The notes under the pieces: generated by a model
What the model was told of the DNA's origin: nothing
The model's database searches: none
The model's input: only the letters and a program-made list of their open reading frames with translations
NCBI GenBank assembly: GCA_964472175.1
Contig: CAYYJF010000056.1
Location: 1-11,222 of the forward strand
Direction: 5' to 3'
DNA length: 11,222 nt
Source of the DNA: UBA8389 sp964472175
GTDB lineage: Bacteria; Bacteroidota; Bacteroidia; Bacteroidales; UBA1402
Made by a program: the position numbers and the translations under genes
Shown here: piece after piece, positions 5,662-11,222 of the stretch
Layout: each line of letters begins with the position of its first letter
Position numbering within the stretch: position 1 is the first letter of the stretch

Positions 5662-7626
5662 TCACTGGAAAAGCAATTTAAATTTTTCGGTTCTTTCCGG
5701 CATATCTGCCAATTGTTTTTCCAAAACCTGCACAAAAGCATGCTTGTTTTGGACTTCACCCGAAGTGAACAAATGCAACATACTCCATTCATATTCAGCA
5801 TCCAACAACATCGTTTTCAGCATGGAAGACAGTGCCGATTGCCATTTTTCCAACAATTCCAAAAAATCGTCTTTGGTCAAATCCTGAACAACCTTTTGTC
5901 GCTTCCCGGCAATGATCTGTAATGCTGTTTGCCAGGATAAAACGTCGTATTGTTTGAAGCAAGTTTCCCAATAGTCTTCCAACTGTTCTGCCCTTTGAAT
6001 GGAACCATTCTGTAGAGCAGCATACAAGCTATTGATTTGATTTTGAGTCACCAACAGGCCTCCTGCATCCAGCCAATCTTCCTGCAAACCACCTTCAGCA
6101 ATCAACACGGAAACGTCTATTTTTTCGGTTGAACCCAATTCCAACAGACGTTCCATTTTTTTGATCAGCAGAGAACCCAGCACCAAATCCAATGCTGTTT
6201 GATACAATTTCAAACCTTTCACTGCAGAAGAGGCTTTGATGCTGAACCCATGGCCCACCAATTCCGGTTCTTTTTTGGAAATAAAATCCGATAAAAGCGC
6301 CATGGCATGGGTCAATTTCCGAGCCATCAAAACGTTGTGGGACTCAAAAATCAATTTATCCGAAGGCATGAGCGTGGTACGTTTATCGCGCTGCGGCCAT
6401 TTGAGTTCATCGCGCAAAGTACCAATGCTTCTCAATGCGGCTCCAACCGACAAATAGCTTTTGCCATTGTCTTCAAGCAGATAAGAAAAAGGATAATCCG
6501 TTGTGTTTGGATGATTTACGTGTGATCCTTTGATAAAAGAATACGCTCCGATTTTGGCAGGCCACAGAATATAGGCACCACTGGAGGTTTTACAACCACG
6601 TTCCAGAATGCCGCTGTGCATGGGACCCAGTTTATAAAAATGGTTGCTTTGATTGGTCGAAGAGCCGAAATTACCGAAAGAATACATGCCGCCTACCATG
6701 AGCGTCCCCTTGTGCATCGACACGGTATAAGGGCCGACAAAGGAGGCACAGGCCTCGCCGTTTTCAAGTTGCGCATTGGCAAAAAACAAGGAATCGTGGG
6801 CTGAAAAGCCGTTGCTCAATTCGGCAGCTTCCCCGACAAAACAACGTTCCAGTTGAACACCATTTTTCACCACCGATCCCGGGGCAAAAATAAAATGCTT
6901 TGCAATCACATCGCTTCCCACATAGGCTGAAGCCAACAAGGGTTCATTCTTTTCATTCTGTAAAACCGAGGTCGCGCTGCACAAACTGCCGTCATCCAGC
7001 AAACTTGCGCCATTGATTTCACAGCCTGCGCCAATTCTCAGATTTCGCAATGTCCCTGAGTTACGGATACTACTTCCCGGCCCAACTTCGCCCATGGCCG
7101 ACTTGAGGCTTTTGGCCTTATCCAAAGCCAGCTTCGTAAGAACGGATATCACTTGGGGCAAATGCGTATACATAACTATAAGCCAGGCTGTATGGACAGA
7201 CAGGCCTTCATAAATGGACACAGACCGGCCTCCCGTTTCGTCCAAAACAGAAACACTGGTTCCATTCCCGAAACTACTTTCACCCTCGGTATACAAGACA
7301 CCGATGTTTTCAATGATGGCACCCTCACCGATCACATAATTGGCGATATAACGGCTGACATGGCTGATGTACACGTCATCTCCTACCGTGCATTGATGCA
7401 AATGCGCTTTATAGATGCCACTTTCCACAGGAACGCCACCGGGCAGATGCAATAATTTTCCAAAACAGCCCAGAGACACATCACCTGAAAAGGTCACATC
7501 CACGACATTCTTGGCCTTAAAATCCTTTGATACATGAATTTTATTCCAATTTTCTGCTTTACACCGCTGATTGATCAGCTGAGAAATTTCTTCAGAAGTC
7601 AGTTGTCGATATGCATCATTGATCAT
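5662..7626 (-). CDS. DUF4954 family left-handed beta-helix protein
   Basis: A 654-residue protein that I recognise as the DUF4954 family, which has no established function. There is no signal peptide or membrane segment, so it is probably cytosolic. Residues about 45-370 contain hexapeptide-like turns (for example VGDDVYI 81-87, IGEGAII 99-105, IGAGCEI 198-204, VGSDVIA 236-242, APGSVVK 248-254), the pattern of a left-handed parallel beta helix as in sugar acyltransferases and nucleotidyltransferases. A His- and Asn-rich region (FIKGSHVNHPNTTDYPF, 364-380) is strikingly polar and might line a site. Residues about 430-650 are predicted helical. An acetyl- or acyltransferase, or a carbohydrate-binding scaffold, is possible, but I see no nucleotidyltransferase domain to confirm this. 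The gene begins 11 bases after hflX stops and is very likely co-transcribed with it. Confidence 0.85.
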   Translation of the reverse strand: MINDAYRQLTSEEISQLINQRCKAENWNKIHVSKDFKAKNVVDVTFSGDVSLGCFGKLLHLPGGVPVESGIYKAHLHQCTVGDDVYISHVSRYIANYVIGEGAIIENIGVLYTEGESSFGNGTSVSVLDETGGRSVSIYEGLSVHTAWLIVMYTHLPQVISVLTKLALDKAKSLKSAMGEVGPGSSIRNSGTLRNLRIGAGCEINGASLLDDGSLCSATSVLQNEKNEPLLASAYVGSDVIAKHFIFAPGSVVKNGVQLERCFVGEAAELSNGFSAHDSLFFANAQLENGEACASFVGPYTVSMHKGTLMVGGMYSFGNFGSSTNQSNHFYKLGPMHSGILERGCKTSSGAYILWPAKIGAYSFIKGSHVNHPNTTDYPFSYLLEDNGKSYLSVGAALRSIGTLRDELKWPQRDKRTTLMPSDKLIFESHNVLMARKLTHAMALLSDFISKKEPELVGHGFSIKASSAVKGLKLYQTALDLVLGSLLIKKMERLLELGSTEKIDVSVLIAEGGLQEDWLDAGGLLVTQNQINSLYAALQNGSIQRAEQLEDYWETCFKQYDVLSWQTALQIIAGKRQKVVQDLTKDDFLELLEKWQSALSSMLKTMLLDAEYEWSMLHLFTSGEVQNKHAFVQVLEKQLADMPERTEKFKLLFQ

Positions 7627-7637
7627 GGTCTGAAAAT

Positions 7638-8849
7638 TTATTCCGTTGTATCGTATTTTTGAAACAAGAAATCATTGTAAGGGAACCGGGTGACGTGAAT
7701 ATCTTTTACCCGATTGTATACCAGCGTTTTAAGCGCATCCATATTGGTCTGATTTTTGGCTGATATAAAAATGCAATCCGCACCGAGTTTGGACATCCAG
7801 GTATTTTCCAATTCTTCCAGGTTGATATTTTCACGTGTACGTGGCGTCAGATCGTCTTCGTCTTTTTCAACATAGGTGTAGGCATCAATCTTATTAAATA
7901 CCAATATGATAGGTTTTTCACTGGATTCCAGTTCAGATAAGGTGCGTTCTACTACCTGAATTTGTTCTTCAAATCCTGTGTGCGAAATATCAACCACATG
8001 GATGAGCAAATCTGCATCCCGAACTTCATCCAGGGTCGACTTAAAAGATTCAACCAAATCATGGGGCAGTTTTCGAATGAAGCCCACCGTATCGGTCAAC
8101 AAAAATGGCAAATTGTCAATAATAACTTTACGCACGGTCGTATCCAGTGTGGCAAACAGCTTGTTTTCAGCAAAAACATCCGATTTACTCAACACGTTCA
8201 TCAAAGTGGATTTGCCCACATTGGTGTAACCCACCAGGGCCACCCGCACCATTTTACCTCGGTTTTTTCTTTGGGTTGACTTTTGCTTGTCAATCTGGAC
8301 CAATTCATCCTTCAATCGGGCGATTTTATCCAGAATGATTCTTCGGTCGGTTTCAATCTGCGACTCACCTGGACCACGCATACCGATACCACCCCGTTGG
8401 CGTTCCAAGTGCGTCCAAAGTCCCGTCAAACGGGGAAGCATGTATTTGTATTGAGCCAATTCAACCTGGGTTTTGGCATGCGCTGTTTGCGCCCTTTTTG
8501 CAAAGATATCCAAAATTAAATTGGTTCTATCCAGCACTTTGACCTTCAATTCCTGTTCAATGTTACGTACTTGCTTGGCACTCAGATCGTCGTCAAAAAC
8601 GACCATACCGATTTCATGCTCTTCAATATAGTTTCTGATTTCGGCCAATTTTCCTGTACCCACAAAGGTATTGGAATAGGGTGCATCAACGCGCTGTAAG
8701 AAGTTTTTAACAACCACAGCGCCTGCGGTTTCAGCCAAAAAAGCCAATTCATCCAAATATTCTTTGGCTTTATTTTCTGGTTGTTGTTGGGTGATCAGAC
8801 CGACCAAAACGGTCTTTTCAGTTTCATTTTCTGCGATTTCGACAAACAT
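7638..8849 (-). CDS. hflX: GTPase HflX
   Basis: Ribosome-associated GTPase of the Obg-HflX superfamily. In E. coli it splits stalled 70S ribosomes, especially under heat stress. The 403 residues contain the N-terminal HflX domain (about 12-110, including FVGTGKLAEI, 62-71, and FDDDLSAKQ, 85-93), the conserved linker GGIGMRGPGESQIETDRR (153-170), then the G domain: G1 GYTNVGKST (207-215), G2 region ATLDTTVR (233-240), G3 DTVG (253-256), G4 NKID (319-322) and G5 SAK (363-365). An acidic insert between G4 and G5 (about 328-351) lengthens that loop. The ATG at 8849 is supported by a promoter just upstream. HflX leads a two-gene unit with the DUF4954 gene and is divergent from terC. There is no hfq or hflKC nearby, unlike the gammaproteobacterial arrangement. 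Confidence 0.96.
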   Translation of the reverse strand: MFVEIAENETEKTVLVGLITQQQPENKAKEYLDELAFLAETAGAVVVKNFLQRVDAPYSNTFVGTGKLAEIRNYIEEHEIGMVVFDDDLSAKQVRNIEQELKVKVLDRTNLILDIFAKRAQTAHAKTQVELAQYKYMLPRLTGLWTHLERQRGGIGMRGPGESQIETDRRIILDKIARLKDELVQIDKQKSTQRKNRGKMVRVALVGYTNVGKSTLMNVLSKSDVFAENKLFATLDTTVRKVIIDNLPFLLTDTVGFIRKLPHDLVESFKSTLDEVRDADLLIHVVDISHTGFEEQIQVVERTLSELESSEKPIILVFNKIDAYTYVEKDEDDLTPRTRENINLEELENTWMSKLGADCIFISAKNQTNMDALKTLVYNRVKDIHVTRFPYNDFLFQKYDTTE

Positions 8850-8866
8850 GCAATGGTGGTTTGGAA

Positions 8867-8874
8867 CAAATATA
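8867..8874 (-). promoter_or_regulatory. Promoter -7 element for hflX
   Basis: On the minus strand this reads TATATTTG, an exact TAnnTTTG match, with TTG (plus-strand CAA at 8894-8896) 19 bases upstream. It ends 17 bases before the hflX ATG. Spacer length and leader length are the same as for the yaaA promoter. Confidence 0.7.
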
Positions 8875-8921
8875 AGACAAAGTTAATTCATTTCAATCAA
8901 CCACAACAAACTGAACTTTTT

Positions 8922-8934
8922 TTACGTAATTTTG
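8922..8934 (+). promoter_or_regulatory. Promoter -7 element for terC with overlapping palindrome
   Basis: TAATTTTG (8927-8934) matches TAnnTTTG and ends 26 bases before the terC ATG. I found no plus-strand TTG at the usual spacing, so the promoter may be weak or need an activator. A perfect 8-base palindrome, TTACGTAA (8922-8929), overlaps it by three bases and could be half of an operator. A further ACGTA lies at 8947-8951. Confidence 0.5.
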
Positions 8935-8960
8935 TTTGGAATTTTAACGTACATATATTC

Positions 8961-9911
8961 ATGGAAATTGGTATTGGTTTTTGGATCGGATTTATCGCAT
9001 TTGTCGTGGTCATGTTGTCATTGGATCTGTTTGTTTTCCACAAGAAGGATACAGTGATGAAAGTTAAAACAGCGTTGTTGTGGAGTTTGTTCTGGATTGG
9101 ATTGGCTGTCATTTTCAACATTGTCGTTTATTTCTGGCTGGGTCAGCAAAAAGCGCTGGAATTTCTCACCGGATACCTGATAGAAGAGTCGCTCAGTGTA
9201 GACAACTTATTTGTGTTCATCATGATTTTCGGATTCTTCGGAATCGAGCCTAAATATCAACACCGCATTCTGTTTTGGGGCATCATCGGAGCCATCATCA
9301 TGCGGGCCATCTTTATTTTTGCAGGTGTGGCGCTCATCAATAAATTTGCCTGGATCATGTATATTTTCGGCGCATTCTTGATCTATACCGGAATGAAAAT
9401 GCTGTTCGAGAAAAAAGAAAAGTCTGAATTCAACCCCAATGAAAACGGCATCATCAAACTTTTCAGACGTGTATTTCCGGTAACGGACGAACCCAACGTC
9501 CACCACTTTTTTGTCAAAAAAGACAAAAAATGGTATGCTACGACTTTCTTTATTGCCTTGCTTTTCATTGAAGGCTCTGATTTGATCTTTGCCATCGACT
9601 CCATTCCGGCAGTCTTATCTGTATCAAAAGATCCGTTCATTGTCTATACCTCCAATATTTTTGCCATTCTGGGTTTAAGATCCTTGTATTTTGCCCTGAG
9701 TGGTGTCATGCAGTACTTCTACTACTTAAAGTACGCATTGGCCGGCATTTTGTCATTCATCGGATTCAAAATGTGCTTGAATGAGTTTAGTCATGAAATG
9801 GGCTATTCCTTTCACATTTCAAACATGGCATCTTTGAGCGTCATCGTCATCTTGTTGACTGTTTCCATTCTAGCTTCAATTGCGGTAAGTAAAAAGAAGG
9901 AGCTTAAATAG
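8961..9911 (+). CDS. TerC/Alx family membrane protein, probable metal (Mn2+) exporter
   Basis: Integral inner-membrane protein of the TerC family (TerC, Alx, YceF, MeeY/MeeF types), whose studied members export manganese or help load metal into secreted enzymes. The 316 residues fold into about eight or nine hydrophobic segments (around 6-25, 37-60, 79-95, 104-125, 130-148, 193-220, 229-250, 257-272, 289-309). The two family hallmark helices with buried acids are present: EESLSVDNLFVF (75-86), and the stretch 204-243 that begins EGSDLIFAIDSIPAV and continues with DPFIVYTSNIFAILGLRS. The reading frame is open upstream to 8781, but that would overlap hflX and include the promoter. The ATG at 8961 gives a normal N-terminus just before the first helix. 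No yybP-ykoY manganese riboswitch is apparent in the short leader. A PepSY protein gene follows at 25 bases. Confidence 0.92.
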   Translation: MEIGIGFWIGFIAFVVVMLSLDLFVFHKKDTVMKVKTALLWSLFWIGLAVIFNIVVYFWLGQQKALEFLTGYLIEESLSVDNLFVFIMIFGFFGIEPKYQHRILFWGIIGAIIMRAIFIFAGVALINKFAWIMYIFGAFLIYTGMKMLFEKKEKSEFNPNENGIIKLFRRVFPVTDEPNVHHFFVKKDKKWYATTFFIALLFIEGSDLIFAIDSIPAVLSVSKDPFIVYTSNIFAILGLRSLYFALSGVMQYFYYLKYALAGILSFIGFKMCLNEFSHEMGYSFHISNMASLSVIVILLTVSILASIAVSKKKELK

Positions 9912-9936
9912 CCACACGCTTCTCGTACTGTAATCC

Positions 9937-11052
9937 ATGACAGCAAAAAAAATAGTTAAAACACTGCACCTATGGCTCGGAATTCCTTCCGGGCTGTTGG
10001 TTTTTGTGATTGCCATCACCGGCTGCATGTACTCATTTGAGGCTGAGATACGGAGCATGACACAACCCTACAGACAGGTCACCATTCAGGAAAGCCCCAT
10101 TTTACCCCCGTCAAAGTTGATGGACGTGGCTCAGGCTGCGCTTCCTGACAAACAAATCATGTCATTGCAATACAAGAAAGCAGGCAAGGCAGCTGAGGCG
10201 ATTTTTTATGGCTACGAACCCGATTACGATTATTCTGTTTTTCTTAATCCATATTCTGGGAAAGTCCTGCACGTGCTGGATAACAGCAAAGGCTTCTTTC
10301 AGTGGATCATCCGCGGACATGCCTATTTATGGCTGCCGGTACACATCGGACAGCCCATTGTTTCGACAGCAACCATCATTTTTGTGGTACTCCTCATCAG
10401 CGGCATCATTTTGTGGTTTCCCAAAAATGCAAAGCGTTTAAAATTATCCGTTTGGTTTCAATGGAAAAAGAAAACCAAGTGGAGCCGGAAAAATTTCGAC
10501 CTGCACAACATTCTGGGCTTTTATGCCTTTCTCTTTGCCCTGGCCATCGCCCTGACCGGTTTGGTTTGGGGATTCCAGTGGTTCTCCGACTTTACCTATC
10601 GCGCAACCGGAGGAGAAAAAGACTTCTATCCCAGTCCGGAATTGCCCACATCAAACAGTTCATCATCCTTTTTGAATGATGCCGAAGCCATCGACGGCAT
10701 GTATCAATTGATGCGTCGTGAATATCCGCAAGCCAAAGTCCTCGACATTCAAATACCAGAAGCGGGTGCTTCTATCATGTCAGCCTCCGCTAACTTCTCC
10801 GACATCAGTTACTGGAATACAGACTACCGCAACTTTGACCGTTACACACTGAAAGACCTTCCGGCTCCTGCCGTGTACGGACGCATTAACGATGCTGACG
10901 GAGCCGATTTGTTGCGCCGGATGAACTACGACATCCATGTTGGCTCCATCGGTGGTATCGCCGGAAAAATCCTTGTATTTCTGATTAGTTTGTTTATCGC
11001 ATCGCTTCCCATCACCGGCTTTATTATTTGGTACAAAAAGCGCTTTCACTGA
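9937..11052 (+). CDS. PepSY domain-containing membrane protein
   Basis: A 371-residue inner-membrane protein of the PepSY-associated transmembrane family (PiuB-like). Many members are iron-regulated and lie near siderophore uptake genes, and some act as reductases of ferri-siderophores; the substrate here is unknown. Four membrane helices are seen at about 13-34, 140-162, 190-215 and 341-366. They enclose a periplasmic PepSY region (about 35-139) and a second one (about 216-340). The N-terminal signature LHLWLGIPSGLLVF (10-23) with ITGC (27-30) is typical. Histidines near membrane faces (His11, His128, His136, His190, His334 in NYDIHVG) are candidates for haem or metal ligands. It starts 25 bases after terC with no promoter seen between, so co-transcription is likely. 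No TonB receptor lies in the window. Its last codons overlap a convergent gene by 7 bases. Confidence 0.88.
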   Translation: MTAKKIVKTLHLWLGIPSGLLVFVIAITGCMYSFEAEIRSMTQPYRQVTIQESPILPPSKLMDVAQAALPDKQIMSLQYKKAGKAAEAIFYGYEPDYDYSVFLNPYSGKVLHVLDNSKGFFQWIIRGHAYLWLPVHIGQPIVSTATIIFVVLLISGIILWFPKNAKRLKLSVWFQWKKKTKWSRKNFDLHNILGFYAFLFALAIALTGLVWGFQWFSDFTYRATGGEKDFYPSPELPTSNSSSSFLNDAEAIDGMYQLMRREYPQAKVLDIQIPEAGASIMSASANFSDISYWNTDYRNFDRYTLKDLPAPAVYGRINDADGADLLRRMNYDIHVGSIGGIAGKILVFLISLFIASLPITGFIIWYKKRFH

Positions 11053-11222
11053 TTGACAGAATTTGCAAAAGTAATTTTTTCATTTGCCAGTTTTAAAAAG
11101 GAATTCGTAAACTGAGGGGTATCTTTTTGTGGGACAAAAATATCTGTAATCTTCAAATCTTTATCCACTATTAGATAGTATGGATAACCAATATCTTCAG
11201 CAGGAATATCTATTGTAGAAGC
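11046..11222 (-). CDS. C-terminal fragment of a gene cut by the window edge, possibly thioredoxin-fold
   Basis: An open frame of 58 codons plus TGA runs from the right edge leftward on the minus strand with no start in view, so it is the 3' end of a longer gene. The sequence includes IGYPYYLIVDKDLKITDIFV, with a proline followed by a hydrophobic strand and then DKD, the pattern seen after the cis-proline in thioredoxin or TlpA-like folds. The tail QFTNSFLKLANEK would be the last helix. This resemblance is only suggestive, because the catalytic CxxC region would lie outside. GC content is about 30 percent by my count, well below the neighbouring gene (a 60-base sample at 10501-10560 is 55 percent). 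The stop codon lies inside the 3' end of the PepSY gene (overlap 11046-11052). Confidence 0.6.
   Translation of the reverse strand, partial: ASTIDIPAEDIGYPYYLIVDKDLKITDIFVPQKDTPQFTNSFLKLANEKITFANSVNQ

Noticed and set aside
8781..8960. Upstream extension of the TerC reading frame to an ATG at 8781.
   Set aside because: It would overlap the start of hflX by 69 bases, lies upstream of the terC -7 element at 8927, and adds 60 residues unlike any TerC N-terminus. The ATG at 8961 is the natural start.
8850..8960. Possible yybP-ykoY manganese riboswitch before terC.
   Set aside because: From the -7 element the leader is only about 20 bases, too short for the riboswitch, and I saw none of its conserved loop sequences.
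1..11222. Defence system, prophage, insertion sequence, CRISPR or toxin-antitoxin locus.
   Set aside because: Every complete gene is a housekeeping or known conserved family except the 155-residue exported protein. There are no direct repeats flanking a block, no transposase, integrase or nuclease motifs, and no spaced repeats.

Overview
This window looks like ordinary chromosome from a member of the Bacteroidota. Five intergenic positions carry the TAnnTTTG -7 element typical of that phylum. Almost no gene has a Shine-Dalgarno sequence. Two uncharacterised families that I know mainly from Bacteroidota (DUF4491 and DUF4954) are present. I cannot place the genus. The window is densely coding: ten complete genes and one gene cut by the right edge, with no gap longer than about 110 bases. 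I saw no RNA gene, insertion sequence, CRISPR array, integrase or phage gene.

Layout from left to right. A small exported TPR-like protein (minus strand) is divergent from a translation-related run on the plus strand: pyrH (UMP kinase), frr (ribosome recycling factor) and rsgA (30S-maturation GTPase). Converging on these from the minus strand is a two-gene unit, class I fumarase followed by the small DUF4491 membrane protein. Divergent from the fumarase is yaaA (peroxide and iron stress protein). The fumarase and yaaA promoters overlap in a 68-base gap. Next is a second minus-strand unit, hflX (ribosome-rescue GTPase) followed by a large DUF4954 left-handed beta-helix protein. Divergent from hflX is a plus-strand pair, a TerC-family membrane protein (probable metal, likely Mn2+, exporter) and a PepSY-domain membrane protein. 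The last 177 bases hold the C-terminal end of an AT-rich minus-strand gene that overlaps the PepSY gene tail to tail by 7 bases.

Two functional themes are visible. One is ribosome and RNA housekeeping (pyrH, frr, rsgA, hflX). The other is metal and oxidant handling ([4Fe-4S] fumarase, YaaA, TerC, PepSY protein). No obviously new multi-gene system is present. The most interesting signals are small regulatory ones: a 10-bp hairpin that places the rsgA start codon in its loop, a near-perfect Shine-Dalgarno in front of the DUF4491 gene in a genome that otherwise seems not to use them, interlocked divergent promoters between fumarase and yaaA, and a sharp fall in GC at the right edge.
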